Source of the DNA: Marinobacter sp. SS21
GTDB lineage: Bacteria > Pseudomonadota > Gammaproteobacteria > Pseudomonadales > Oleiphilaceae
DNA: 64,000 bases
Assembly (NCBI RefSeq): GCF_028369065.1
Contig: NZ_JAQNDA010000003.1
Coordinates: 124,001-188,000, forward strand
Direction of reading: 5' to 3'
This document shows, one piece after another, positions 1-8,971 of this stretch. The notes beneath the pieces were generated by a model. It was not told the DNA's origin, made no database searches, and worked only from the letters and a program-made list of their open reading frames with translations. The position numbers were made by a program, and so were the translations under genes. The stretch's first letter is position 1, and the number at the start of each line of letters is the position of its first letter.

Positions 1-900
1 CACCGTCCGTTGCTCCACATCACTGGCACCAAAATCAAACAGCAGCACCCGATTGGCCACTCGTTGTTCGAGGCTCGGGTTTGCCAGTTCGGAGCTGACC
101 ACTTTACAGTGTGAGACCCGCCCATCGGGTTCGATGATGAGTTCCAGCAGGAGCTTGCCCTCAAGAGCCGGATTCTGACGCAACTCCCGGCGATACAGCG
201 CATACAGGGCCGACTTCTGCGCTTCAAATACCTGTCGAATATTGCTCATGGCCCTTTGCGACGTCGCTTGTACCGGTGCCGGTGTGGCTTTGGCGACCGG
301 CGCCACCACCGGCGCTTCCACCTGTGCCACGGTATGCTGCGAAAGCAGCACCTTCCGGGTTGGCGCGTCGGATTCAATCACACCGCCGCTGCCCGATAAT
401 GCGTCTGCCGTCACCGTCGGCGCACCGGCGTGAACCTCCTCCGGTGATGACGAAACGTTGGCAGACAGCTCATTCCCGTCGCTCATTACCGGCGCTTTCA
501 TCTCGGCCAGTTGGCTTTGCAAGGCCAGTAGGCCAGACCGGGATGCAACCTGTCGGGCCTGCTCCACCGTTTGTGTTCTCGGAGTTTGTGCTCTCCTGTC
601 AGGCTCCGGCTCGGGGCCAGGCTCGCTTACTCGCGGTATGGCAGGAGCAGGAAGCTCCACAGCCGACGCTGCCGGCGGTATCGGTTGGCGCTGCTCAACT
701 GGACGAATTAGCCGTGTCACCTGAGGTGCCACGGACTCTCTGGCAGGCGCTTGCAGGGAGGCCAACTCCAAACGGGGAATGACAAGGGCCGGAATGCTGG
801 CCAACACCAGCAGGGCGGCAAACACCAGCCCGAAGCGTCCCTGATCGCTACGGTCATTCGACCAGGGTAACAGGTGACCGCTGTCTCCGCGGCTATCCAT
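1..900 (-). CDS. TonB/AgmX-like energy transducer, C-terminus cut by window edge
   Basis: The reading frame starts with ATG at 898-900 and stays open to base 1, so at least 300 codons are present and the stop lies outside. After a short charged N-terminus there is one membrane segment (about residues 25-43, rich in L, V, A), then a long Pro/Ala/Ser-rich linker. Near the edge lies a domain of the TonB/AgmX-PglI C-terminal type, with the family-like pattern GKLLLELIIEPDGRV followed by a cysteine-valine-valine strand. In such proteins the anchor docks to an ExbB-ExbD channel and the C-terminal domain contacts a periplasmic or outer-membrane partner. It overlaps the upstream exbD-like gene by 8 bases, indicating one operon with the two ExbD proteins and the ExbB protein. 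The partner is unknown; no TonB-dependent receptor is encoded here. Confidence 0.75.
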   Translation of the reverse strand, partial: MDSRGDSGHLLPWSNDRSDQGRFGLVFAALLVLASIPALVIPRLELASLQAPARESVAPQVTRLIRPVEQRQPIPPAASAVELPAPAIPRVSEPGPEPEPDRRAQTPRTQTVEQARQVASRSGLLALQSQLAEMKAPVMSDGNELSANVSSSPEEVHAGAPTVTADALSGSGGVIESDAPTRKVLLSQHTVAQVEAPVVAPVAKATPAPVQATSQRAMSNIRQVFEAQKSALYALYRRELRQNPALEGKLLLELIIEPDGRVSHCKVVSSELANPSLEQRVANRVLLFDFGASDVEQRTV

Positions 901-1387
901 TGGCCACCTCGCCGCGGGTTCTGACGGCAAGCCGCACCTGTCGGTAGTTTTCCTCCACACAGGTCTGCATGATCTTGCGCAACAGACGGTACTGGGTGTT
1001 CTTTTCCGCCAAGACCGTGATTTCAAATCCCGCCTCCGGCACTCCGCTCTGCTGCGGCCGCAACTGCCGCAGGTGATTTGCCAGATCGGCCACGACGTCA
1101 TCAGCCGCCGGGATGTCGGCCAGTCGGGCAACCTCACGACCGTTCAACAAAATCGCTTCGGTCGTGATCAAAACGGTCAATGTATCGGCCGCCGGCGCCT
1201 CAGCGGTTGATTGCGGCAAGTCCATACCGGATTCAGAACGCAGCACCTTGACATCGGACGAGTTCACCATCAGGAAGAACACCAAAATGGTAAAGATGTC
1301 CATCAGCGACACCAGGTTTAGCCCCCCCGGCTTATGCATTCGCTGGTAATGACGGCGCCGGCTCTGGGCCCGACGAGAAGCCTTCAT
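893..1387 (-). CDS. ExbD/TolR-family proton-channel subunit (second copy)
   Basis: The product has 164 residues, typical of ExbD/TolR (about 140-170). A basic N-terminus is followed by a single membrane helix around residues 25-43 starting at LVSLMDIFTILVFFLMV. The aspartate in LMDIF is the conserved proton-relay Asp of this family. The rest is a periplasmic domain. It overlaps the neighbouring exbD-like gene by 4 bases and the TonB-like gene by 8 bases, so translational coupling is likely. Two non-identical ExbD proteins next to one ExbB suggest a mixed channel complex. The family is clear; the substrate or work done by the complex is not. Confidence 0.88.
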   Translation of the reverse strand: MKASRRAQSRRRHYQRMHKPGGLNLVSLMDIFTILVFFLMVNSSDVKVLRSESGMDLPQSTAEAPAADTLTVLITTEAILLNGREVARLADIPAADDVVADLANHLRQLRPQQSGVPEAGFEITVLAEKNTQYRLLRKIMQTCVEENYRQVRLAVRTRGEVANG

Positions 1388-1914
1388 CGTCCAGCCTCCA
1401 GCGCCAGGGAGGCGGACTCGCGTTCTGACGCTATCTCTGCATCTGCCAGCGCCACATCCGGAAACAACTCTGCAGTCACCAAGCTGGCTGCCACCACGGC
1501 CTGGTAGGAACGAAGGGTATCCATAGTGGCGATCAGGGTCTGGTAATCGGTGCTGAGTGGCACTTCCAGTACTACGTCGGTTTTATCCGGGACCCGCTGT
1601 TTGATCTGAATCAACAGCTCACGCAGTCCATTGTAGTCATGCCTTCCCTCCACCAGAGGTAAAACTCCGATCAGGCCGTGCCCGCTATCCTCAACTTCGA
1701 TGCCATGGGCTGACAGGCTAACCCGCAGGGCCAGGTCTTCCGCCGCGGGGGCCTTGCCCGGGTCCATCCCCGGGAAGTTCAGCTCAATCATGCGCAGTTG
1801 ACTGAACACCATGCCGAGCAACAAGACCGGTACCAATACAATCATCAAGTTAAGAAAGGCGGTGATATCCATCTCCGGATTGGAGATTTTCCGCCGCTGC
1901 TTGCGTCTCATCAT
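1384..1914 (-). CDS. ExbD/TolR-family proton-channel subunit (first copy)
   Basis: The product has 176 residues with a basic N-terminus (MMRRKQRRK), a helix beginning at MDITAFLNLMIVLVPVLLL and a periplasmic domain. The Asp in MDITAF is the expected family proton-binding residue. It differs clearly from the second ExbD-like protein encoded directly downstream, and the two genes overlap by 4 bases. The ExbB-like gene is 11 bases upstream. The C-terminal tail is Ala/Glu/Ser-rich. By family it forms the plug of an ExbB-type pentamer that turns the proton gradient into movement of a TonB-like transducer. Confidence 0.87.
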   Translation of the reverse strand: MMRRKQRRKISNPEMDITAFLNLMIVLVPVLLLGMVFSQLRMIELNFPGMDPGKAPAAEDLALRVSLSAHGIEVEDSGHGLIGVLPLVEGRHDYNGLRELLIQIKQRVPDKTDVVLEVPLSTDYQTLIATMDTLRSYQAVVAASLVTAELFPDVALADAEIASERESASLALEAGR

Positions 1915-1925
1915 TGCACGCCCCC

Positions 1926-2576
1926 TCAGACAGCCTGGGTTGGTGCCTGGTCGGCAATGTTGTTCAACAACTTCACGCCCGCCATTTCAAAACTGTCCAC
2001 GATCTCATTGGTCCGGGTCTGTAACAGCGCATGACACATCAACAGCGGAATCGCCGTAATCAAGCCAAACGCGGTGGTATTCATGGCGACCGATATGCTC
2101 TGAGACAACAAAGTGGCTTTCTGGGACGGATCCGCGTTGGCGACGGCGGTGAATGCGGCAATCAGACCAATTATGGTACCCAGAAGACCCAGCAAAGTGG
2201 CGACGTTCGCCAACGTGGCCAGGTACTGGGTTCGCTTCTCCAGACGTGGCAGCACCTCCATCAAGCCTTCTTCCATGGCATATTCGATGTCGTCCCGGCG
2301 TTGATTGTTCAGCAGCCGCGCCAACCCTGCGCCCAGGATGGCCGCGATGGCGCTGTTAGAGCTTGAGGCCGCCTTCATGGCCCGCTGATAGTCGCGATTT
2401 TGCAGAAGCGGCCAAATGCCCCGCTCGAAGGTCTTTCGGTTGCTTCGACGCACGGCGCCAAGGAACACAAAACGCTCGAAGGCGATGGCGACGCCGATCA
2501 CCAGCACGAGCGCTATGGGGTACATGAACGGGCCACCGTCCTGAAAGAAACGAACCACAGTCTCCAACATAATCAA
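1926..2576 (-). CDS. MotA/TolQ/ExbB-family proton channel
   Basis: The product has 216 residues with three membrane spans: near residues 15-35, and two closely spaced helices at about 125-145 and 160-185. The stretch ATLLGLLGTIIGLIAAF followed by NTTAFGLITAIPLL is the classic ExbB/TolQ channel signature, including the conserved threonine-rich faces. The cytoplasmic loop between helices 1 and 2 is long, as in the family. It lies 11 bases upstream of the first exbD-like gene and belongs to the same operon. Inner-membrane location. Its cognate transducer is most likely the TonB/AgmX-like protein at the window edge. Confidence 0.9.
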   Translation of the reverse strand: MIMLETVVRFFQDGGPFMYPIALVLVIGVAIAFERFVFLGAVRRSNRKTFERGIWPLLQNRDYQRAMKAASSSNSAIAAILGAGLARLLNNQRRDDIEYAMEEGLMEVLPRLEKRTQYLATLANVATLLGLLGTIIGLIAAFTAVANADPSQKATLLSQSISVAMNTTAFGLITAIPLLMCHALLQTRTNEIVDSFEMAGVKLLNNIADQAPTQAV

Positions 2577-2587
2577 TCTCCAATGGG

Positions 2588-2908
2588 TTAATACAGGTAA
2601 AAACGGGAATCCAGCGCCGGGTCCAGGGTCTGATACAAGCGTCGATGGCGGTCGAAAAGCTCCGGTTCAATTGGCGCAAGCAATCTCGGGCTCTTGCCAT
2701 TGAATTCCGAACGGGGACGCCGGGCGACGCTGGGTGGCTGCCAAGGGAGGATGTGCAGCACCCGCGGTTCATCTTCGCCGGCAGCCGCGGACGTTCCTGC
2801 GATTTCCAACGCACCGGCACGGTGTTGCATGGCTTCCTCGCTGGCGAGCGCGGATTGGGTCGTAACCACCAGCCACAGAGCTATCAACCAGCCTTTTGGG
2901 GTCATCAT
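2588..2908 (-). CDS. Small exported protein of the ExbB/ExbD cluster
   Basis: Starting at the ATG at 2906-2908 gives 106 residues. This start has a GGAGGG ribosome site about nine bases upstream; an in-frame start 30 bases earlier lacks one. Residues 1-22 form a signal peptide ending near ALAS. The mature part is short, Pro/Arg-rich and ends in an aromatic RFYLY tail. No domain is recognised. It starts just after the stop of the TPR lipoprotein gene and is followed by the ExbB gene 11 bases on, so it is an operon member and may be a periplasmic accessory of the channel complex. That role is inferred from position only. Confidence 0.6.
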   Translation of the reverse strand: MMTPKGWLIALWLVVTTQSALASEEAMQHRAGALEIAGTSAAAGEDEPRVLHILPWQPPSVARRPRSEFNGKSPRLLAPIEPELFDRHRRLYQTLDPALDSRFYLY

Positions 2909-2909
2909 G

Positions 2910-3536
2910 TCAATGCACCCTCCGCTCAAGATCTGCAATCCAGCCGGAGACCTGGGGATCCTCCACCTCGGCCATCTGTTGGAAGAGACGATAGTGTTCC
3001 AGCGCGGTTGGCAGGTCTAACAGATAGAGTTCGCACAGCACTGCGAAATTGAAATGCAATTCGGCCACGTTCGGCGTGCGCTCAATACCCATTCGAAGTA
3101 CCTCAGCCGCCCGTTCAAAATCGCCCTGCTGCTGAAATAGCAGTGCAAGGTTATTGACCGCCAGCACATCGTCCGGCGCCAACGCCAGAGCTTCCTGGTA
3201 CAGCGGTAAGGCCCGCTCCGGCTGACCTTGCTGCTGCCAGACCCAGGCCAGCCGTGATCTAAGCCCACCGATATCAGGTCGCGCCTGAATGAGCCGATGG
3301 AGCTCCCTTTCAGCGATCTCCCAGAGGCCCTCGGTTGCGGCTTGCTGGGCAGTCTGGAACTGCGCCTGTTGCGCTTGCGTCAATGGCCCGACCTGAGCAC
3401 GGCGACTGCCTGCCTCTGTGGTGATAGAACGCTCCGGCCCAACGGCGCAAGCGGAGAGCAACAAAGATGCGATGGCTAGCATGGCCACCAACCACGGTGT
3501 TTTTGTCCGGGCTGCGTTCGCCTTTCTCTCAGCCAT
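2910..3536 (-). CDS. TPR-repeat lipoprotein
   Basis: The product has 208 residues. The N-terminus holds a lipoprotein signal with lipobox LLSAC, giving lipidated Cys30. Residues about 65-190 form tandem TPR helices (for example LPLYQEALALAPDDVLAVNNLALLFQ-type units, then AAEVLRMGIERTPN). TPRs mediate protein contact, so this is a likely envelope scaffold. It overlaps the upstream 936-residue TPR gene by 8 bases. In Myxococcus gliding (Agl/Glt) and other ExbBD-type machines, TPR lipoproteins accompany the channel; that comparison is by analogy only. Confidence 0.75.
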   Translation of the reverse strand: MAERKANAARTKTPWLVAMLAIASLLLSACAVGPERSITTEAGSRRAQVGPLTQAQQAQFQTAQQAATEGLWEIAERELHRLIQARPDIGGLRSRLAWVWQQQGQPERALPLYQEALALAPDDVLAVNNLALLFQQQGDFERAAEVLRMGIERTPNVAELHFNFAVLCELYLLDLPTALEHYRLFQQMAEVEDPQVSGWIADLERRVH

Positions 3537-6339
3537 TGTTCACCCCCTCCGGCTGCCAGGTCATCCAGCGAACCTGCCGCGCATAACGCCCCGGGAACAA
3601 CTCGGCCAGCATCGCCATGCTCCGTTCGATCCAGTCATCGTAGTGACCGTCTTGCAACAGAAGGTGATTCTGGGCATACAGTTCGATGGCCATCTCTTCA
3701 AATGGGTAAGCCTGCTCTTCCAGCAGCATTTCGTACTGGCTCGACTCCAGTTCGGTCAACCCATTGGGACGGCTCGAATTCATCAGATGGCTGGCGAGGA
3801 GCCGATACAGCTCCGCATGCCGGTATCGGGTCTCGGATCGCAGCGATTCACCGCCCAGTCGGCCGGCCTTCTGGAAGTAGCTTCTGGCTTCATCCAAGGC
3901 GTGTTGTTTGCGGGACAAGGAATCTGGCAGTGGGTGCGTTAACTCAATGCCGGCAAACCGCTCCCCGGCGGCAATACCAAGTGCCAAAGCGGCGTTGGCG
4001 GCCCAAGTCAAGGAATCGTCAGTATGCCATTCGCTGGCCAGCTCGTTGCGCACCAACGCTTCACGCAGCCGACCGGGCTGCATCGAGGACTCGCTGAGCC
4101 GTTGACGCATACGCTGCTGGCGAAGATGTTCGGCGCCATCCATTACCGAAACACCGAGGTCAAGATAGGACTGATACAGTTGATTGCGGTCAGCGGTATC
4201 ACCCGCTTCGTGAAAAAGTTCGGCGGCCTGGTGCCGAAACGCCCAGCCATCGTCGGCCTGCTCAGCGATGTTCAGGAGCTCTTCAGCTGCGCGACGGAGC
4301 TGTCCTGACGCCTGATAGGCATACACCAGCTTCGTTCCGATACGGTCACCCAACGGATGATTGGCAAAATCGCTGCGGAAGCGTTTCAGTTCGTTCACCG
4401 CCGGCTGCCAGCGCTCGCCTTTGAGCAGGCAATTTGCCGCATCGAAGCGAGCACGAATGGCAAGTTCAGAGCCCGCCGCAACGGCTTCTATACGCAGGTA
4501 ATGGGCGACGGCAATGTCCGTATGGCCCAACGCATCGGCCTGTTCGGCCTGACGGTAAATGCTGGTGCCGAGCTGGTGCCGAATCTGCTCCAGCCCTTGC
4601 TCCTCCGACAGCAGTGCAGGCTTGGCCAGTGCCAATGCCAGCGCCTTGCGCCAGGCGTTTTCCGAGGGCGGGTGTTGGCCGGTTTCGGCAAATGCCTGCG
4701 CCAACGCCAGCCAACTGCTATACCGCTCCTCAAGGGTGACCGCGGCATGGCCGAGAGCCTCCTGCCCGTAGCGATCCACGGCCGAATAGTTCCTCGCCGT
4801 CAACATGCGGTTGGTCAGATCCGACAACAGTCCGCTACCACGGTGATCGTGAGGAAAGCGGGCGATGTAGCGCTCGGCGGCATGCGCATAGTCGGCAACA
4901 CCACCGTCCAACATCAGCTCGCCATCCAGCGCCCGAGCCTGAAGTGACAGTGCAGCCCAGGCAGCATCGGCCGCCTCCGGGTAATTCGGGGTTTGATAGG
5001 CTGCCTGGTGGTAGTGATCCAGCGCAGCTTGATACTGATTCGCCTGCAACCAGGCATCGCCCGCCAATCGAAGCACCGGCCCCGGATCATCCTGCAAGCG
5101 CGCTGAGAGTCCGGAATAATACCCGGCCGCTTTCGCAAACTCCGGCCCGCGACTGGCTTGCTCCGAAACTGCCGAAGCGTGGTGGTAATGGTAATCGGCC
5201 AGCTGTCGGCTGTAATCCCGCCAGCGTTCCCGGTCTTCCGCCGTTAGCCGCTCAAAAGACACTGGCGGCGCGTAGGCTGCAACGTACTCAGCTCGAGCGG
5301 TACGAGCCGCCTGGTCATGACCATTCGAGGCCAGCACATCGACCAATTGTGCCCGCACGGCCGGAACGCTTGGGTGTTCCGGCATCCGTTCAAGAAATGC
5401 TTTCATCACCGTGACACTGCGCAGCGGTCGTTGCCGTGCCACATACAAATCCGCCAAACGGTCGTAGAGCAAGTCCGAATAGCTCCGTTCACCAAACTCC
5501 GAAATCAGCATCGCCAGGTAATCCTCTCCGCCCTGCTGCATGGCTATCAGGGCAAGGACACGGAAGGCATCGTCAATCAGGTCGATCGCGGCTGACGGTA
5601 TCTGCTGGAAGTTATCGGTAACGTCACGGTAATGATCCAACACCTCAAGAAATGTAGCTCCCGCTTGCCGGTAGCTGGAACGCTTGTATTGACTCCAACC
5701 CAGCATGTATCGGGCCTTGGCCCGTAACCCTTGCACCGCCCCAGATGGGGTTGCGGAAAGAACGCCCTGGTACATGACTTCCGCTTCCCGATAATTTCCG
5801 GCGGCAAAGGCCGATTCCGCCACCCGGAACCCGGCCTCGGCAACCAGGGGCGAACCTGGATACAGCCCAACGAGCTGCTTCAACCGGTCCCGGGACTGGT
5901 CCCCGTGCCCGGCGTAGGCGTGGGCTTTGGCCATTTGGTAAAGCAACTCATCCAATCGTCCCTGGAAGGCCCCTCGCTCCAGTATCTCGTCATAGCTTTC
6001 GAGGGCCTCCCGGTAAACCCTCTGCTCCTGCTCGGGCGAATAGCCAAGCTCAACGTCCGCCTGGGCCTGAAGGTTGACCAATCGGTTTAACGCGTCAATG
6101 CGGACTTCCGGTTCGGCGGAGTGATCAAAAAGCCGCTGATAGCGCCGGGCTACCTCGCGCGGGGAAATTGCGGGCATCGCCTGTGCCGAAAACCGTAGAA
6201 ACACCGGGCGCATTTCGGCGATCGTCTCGCCATCCTGATTCAGATTGACCTGAAAAGAGTCTTGGCCCCATGCCGAGCGCATTAGCAAAGTGCTAACGAA
6301 TACCAGTCCGAGGGCAATCGACGGAAGACGCGTTCTCAT
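3529..6339 (-). CDS. Large exported TPR-repeat protein
   Basis: The product has 936 residues with a signal peptide (residues 1-25, cleavage near AWG). The rest is almost wholly alpha-helical TPR/Sel1-like repeats, including ALESYDEILERGAF, AGFRVAESAFAAGNYREAE and ARYMLGWSQYKRSSYRQAG. No catalytic motif is visible. It is predicted to be periplasmic or outer-membrane-associated and to act as a scaffold. It overlaps the upstream 555-residue gene by 4 bases and the downstream lipoprotein gene by 8, so the whole block is one transcript. No gene name can be assigned. Confidence 0.75.
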   Translation of the reverse strand: MRTRLPSIALGLVFVSTLLMRSAWGQDSFQVNLNQDGETIAEMRPVFLRFSAQAMPAISPREVARRYQRLFDHSAEPEVRIDALNRLVNLQAQADVELGYSPEQEQRVYREALESYDEILERGAFQGRLDELLYQMAKAHAYAGHGDQSRDRLKQLVGLYPGSPLVAEAGFRVAESAFAAGNYREAEVMYQGVLSATPSGAVQGLRAKARYMLGWSQYKRSSYRQAGATFLEVLDHYRDVTDNFQQIPSAAIDLIDDAFRVLALIAMQQGGEDYLAMLISEFGERSYSDLLYDRLADLYVARQRPLRSVTVMKAFLERMPEHPSVPAVRAQLVDVLASNGHDQAARTARAEYVAAYAPPVSFERLTAEDRERWRDYSRQLADYHYHHASAVSEQASRGPEFAKAAGYYSGLSARLQDDPGPVLRLAGDAWLQANQYQAALDHYHQAAYQTPNYPEAADAAWAALSLQARALDGELMLDGGVADYAHAAERYIARFPHDHRGSGLLSDLTNRMLTARNYSAVDRYGQEALGHAAVTLEERYSSWLALAQAFAETGQHPPSENAWRKALALALAKPALLSEEQGLEQIRHQLGTSIYRQAEQADALGHTDIAVAHYLRIEAVAAGSELAIRARFDAANCLLKGERWQPAVNELKRFRSDFANHPLGDRIGTKLVYAYQASGQLRRAAEELLNIAEQADDGWAFRHQAAELFHEAGDTADRNQLYQSYLDLGVSVMDGAEHLRQQRMRQRLSESSMQPGRLREALVRNELASEWHTDDSLTWAANAALALGIAAGERFAGIELTHPLPDSLSRKQHALDEARSYFQKAGRLGGESLRSETRYRHAELYRLLASHLMNSSRPNGLTELESSQYEMLLEEQAYPFEEMAIELYAQNHLLLQDGHYDDWIERSMAMLAELFPGRYARQVRWMTWQPEGVNNG

Positions 6340-8003
6340 GGGCGCACTCCCTCCAGACTCCTCAAAGCAAGGTGTTCATAAAGATGGGCCAGCTGTTGTT
6401 CTGTGTGCTCCAATGCCACCTCAATTCGCCGGGTTTCTGATTCGAGGAATGTCACAGCCAAGCGGTCCAGGGCGGCCAGGGCTTCGTCATAAAGGGGCTG
6501 GGTTTGGTCCTGAAGCTGCTTCAGACGTTCGATGCCACTTACGGTAAGCGCCAGCAGCCGCGTTGCTGAACGCTTGGCCGCCTCGAGCCTGCGGGCCATT
6601 GACGTCTTAGTGGCGGCAATATCGGCCAGGGTTGCCTCTAGGAACTTAAGCTCTTCCCGCTGAGCGCCGGAAACCTGCGGTGCCAACGCGCTGAGTCTGA
6701 GTTGTAGGGCCACCGCTGCCTGCTGGCGCGCCATAAGCTCCGACTCCGCTGCCGCTGGCCGGGAAAGCCTGTCAAGCTGGTGGGTCAAAGACGACTGCAA
6801 CATGTCCATGTCGCGGATACGGAGCGCCAGCCAATCTGTTATTTTCTCCAGCTCGGCCAGACGTTGTATGGCCTGCTGCGAATCGGATTGTTCAGCGAAC
6901 CGCAGCAAGTAGGCCAGCCGCGGTTGGCTGAACGACTGACTGCTGGCCAGGAACCAGCTCTCCTGCACCACCCCCGGAGCCAGGACGAACGCCTGGTAAG
7001 CCCCATCGCTGGCAACCGCTGCGCGAAGTTGGGCCAGAGTGACCTGCTCACTTTCAAACGCCGCGTTGGCGGCCAGGAACGCTTCGCCGGCCTGGTTCAG
7101 GTAACCGGAGTCACTGTAGCCGATCCCCATGCCGAGCCAGGCATCGGAAACCCCGGGTAGTACCAGAGGATACTTGCGGGCCCGGTGCCAGGACTGCATG
7201 GCCGCTCGCTGGTTCTGCCGCCTGGCGTTGGCCAGACCGTGATAGTAGAGCGCCAGGGGAGTCTCAAAACTGTCCAGTCGAACCCGCTCCAGGAAGCCCA
7301 CGGCCTTGGCGAACTCTTCCGCCTGCATCGCGACATATCCTGCCCGCAGCAACAATTTCGACTGCAGTTCAAGACTGCGTTGCGGCACTTCATCGGCTTC
7401 CGCCATGGCCAATGCGACCCGGAGCGCTACTAACGCCCTGGAGGGGGTACGGTCGATCTCACTGTAACTGCTGGCCATCCCCTGATAGCCGAGGGCAGTC
7501 CAATAGCCCGGCTTCATCGAGGCGAGTATCTGCCCGGCCTGATTCAACCGGCCTTCTGTCCGTGCTGCCTCGGCCATCAGGTACTGGGCCTGTTCGCGCG
7601 CCTCGCCATGGTCAAACTTGAGGACTTGGGCCAGGGCTGCCTGCGCCGTGGCCGCGTCACCGTCGGCCATCGCCAACCGGGCAAGAAGCAGCCAAACCGT
7701 ACCCCGTTCGCCCTCCCCAGGCGCTCCCCGTTGGACCAACTGCTGCAGGATCGCCCGCCCTTCAGCCACCCGCCCGGTATCCAGCAACGCTTGGGCCTGA
7801 ACCAGGCTTGGCGTGTATTCCCGCCGGCCGTTGAGCCAACTCAAGGCAATCACCGGATCGGAGCTGGCGTAGGTAAACCGAGCTAATCGCAGTCGCTCCC
7901 CATCGGAAACTTCATTAGCCGACAGGCTGCCGTGTAGGAGCATGAGGCAGGACAGCATGGCGGCCAACCGCTTCCACAGGTCTACCGCGATCCGCTGGCG
8001 CAT
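6336..8003 (-). CDS. Exported helical/TPR-like protein with coiled coil
   Basis: The product has 555 residues. A signal peptide (about residues 1-29, ending near SLSANE) precedes TPR-like repeats over roughly residues 35-330. The C-terminal third, about residues 370-545, is rich in Leu, Ala, Glu, Arg and Gln in a heptad-like pattern and is probably coiled coil. The gene follows the short exported protein gene by one base and overlaps the next TPR gene by 4 bases. It is likely a periplasmic structural partner of the ExbB/ExbD machine. No known family is recognised. Confidence 0.7.
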   Translation of the reverse strand: MRQRIAVDLWKRLAAMLSCLMLLHGSLSANEVSDGERLRLARFTYASSDPVIALSWLNGRREYTPSLVQAQALLDTGRVAEGRAILQQLVQRGAPGEGERGTVWLLLARLAMADGDAATAQAALAQVLKFDHGEAREQAQYLMAEAARTEGRLNQAGQILASMKPGYWTALGYQGMASSYSEIDRTPSRALVALRVALAMAEADEVPQRSLELQSKLLLRAGYVAMQAEEFAKAVGFLERVRLDSFETPLALYYHGLANARRQNQRAAMQSWHRARKYPLVLPGVSDAWLGMGIGYSDSGYLNQAGEAFLAANAAFESEQVTLAQLRAAVASDGAYQAFVLAPGVVQESWFLASSQSFSQPRLAYLLRFAEQSDSQQAIQRLAELEKITDWLALRIRDMDMLQSSLTHQLDRLSRPAAAESELMARQQAAVALQLRLSALAPQVSGAQREELKFLEATLADIAATKTSMARRLEAAKRSATRLLALTVSGIERLKQLQDQTQPLYDEALAALDRLAVTFLESETRRIEVALEHTEQQLAHLYEHLALRSLEGVRP

Positions 8004-8004
8004 C

Positions 8005-8538
8005 CTAGCGGCCTTCCTGTATCAACAGCACTGGCTCGTAATCTGGCGCGGGCGCTTCCAGCAGCAATCGCACCCGAGAGTCCCCTCTTCGCTTGTGAAA
8101 GCGCAACTGGGTTTCTCGCCGCAGATACCGATTATTCTCCGTTCGTGCTGTCATGGTGGCGGTGATCTGGTGCTGTCCCAGGGGCACATTGCCAACATAC
8201 AGCCTTTGCAACCCACCTTCGTTCAGGGCGGCGTATTCACGATCGGTGTACAAATGAGAAGCGACGGGCTCGCCGTCAATCTTCAGCTCGATGGAATCCA
8301 GCGCGATGGCATCGCCGCGACTGACAGATAAAAAAATCGACACCCGGGTATCGGCGGGGTGCAGGATGGCATCTTCCAGTTCGAACAGCTCCTGACTGAG
8401 TGCCGCGACTTCGCCCTTGAGCCGGTCGAGCCGATGATCCAACGATTCCGTCGCCAACCCCGAAAGAGGATGCAACAACCAGAATGCCAGCCCCCCCAGG
8501 AGTGTGGAAGTTCTGAGCGGTGACCCCAATGCCGCCAT
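8005..8538 (-). CDS. Exported protein of unknown function, first gene of the cluster
   Basis: Starting at the ATG at 8536-8538 gives 177 residues; an upstream in-frame TTG at 8571 is possible but would start before a weaker signal. The N-terminus carries a hydrophobic signal segment ending near SGLATES. A short coiled-coil-like stretch (LDRLKGEVAALSQELFELE) follows, then a beta-rich region with alternating strands. It lies one base before the 555-residue gene and is the likely first gene of the operon running down to the TonB-like gene. Homologues may carry misleading regulator names in databases; there is no DNA-binding domain here. Function unknown. Confidence 0.6.
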   Translation of the reverse strand: MAALGSPLRTSTLLGGLAFWLLHPLSGLATESLDHRLDRLKGEVAALSQELFELEDAILHPADTRVSIFLSVSRGDAIALDSIELKIDGEPVASHLYTDREYAALNEGGLQRLYVGNVPLGQHQITATMTARTENNRYLRRETQLRFHKRRGDSRVRLLLEAPAPDYEPVLLIQEGR

Positions 8539-8971
8539 AACGGTTCCAGCCCTTGTAATGTTTTGTAACAAATGTAAAGGGAGGGTAACACCGGCATTGG
8601 AGCAAGAACGGTATCCAGATCACCAATTTGGAAAGTGGCACTGTCGGAATCTTTTACAACGGGCGGAAAGGGTAAGGAGAGGAGCGTTGGGCCCAGCCAG
8701 ATGGGTAGCTGCACTCAACTGCTTTATAAGAGGTTTATTATCATGGCCTCAGGCTTGCTAAGGTCCGGTTGGCGGGAGTGCTTTACAGTGATGACCGCTT
8801 GATATGCCGAGCTTTGCCGATGCCCTCAACCGCATCGGCTTTTTTTTGCCGTCCCCAGCTTAGCGTGGCATCAACCGACGACTTTTCTTTTCCACCGACC
8901 AACGGCCGATTTTTTTGGATGTGGAGAGGCGCTGTTGAACCGAATCCTGGCTGTCCACAACCCACTGCTCA
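8539..8971. other. Intergenic region, no convincing gene
   Basis: These 430 bases separate the ExbB/ExbD-type operon from the CoxE-like gene, both on the minus strand. Short open frames on either strand lack a ribosome site and recognisable content. The region holds three TGTAA direct repeats about ten bases apart (8554, 8564, 8573), the last two within or beside the near-palindrome TTTTGTAACAAA at 8561-8572. It also holds a strong plus-strand terminator at 8816-8847. The promoter of the cluster should lie in the first 100 bases upstream of 8538. Confidence 0.5.
8816..8847 (+). terminator. Rho-independent terminator without an obvious gene
   Basis: A perfect 7-bp stem GCCGATG (8816-8822) and CATCGGC (8833-8839) with a ten-base loop is followed directly by eight T (8840-8847). 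The orientation fits transcription on the plus strand, where no protein gene precedes it. It may end a small RNA. Confidence 0.7.

Noticed and set aside
8783-8965. 60-residue open frame on the minus strand in the gap
   Set aside because: It covers the strong plus-strand terminator and has no protein-like features.
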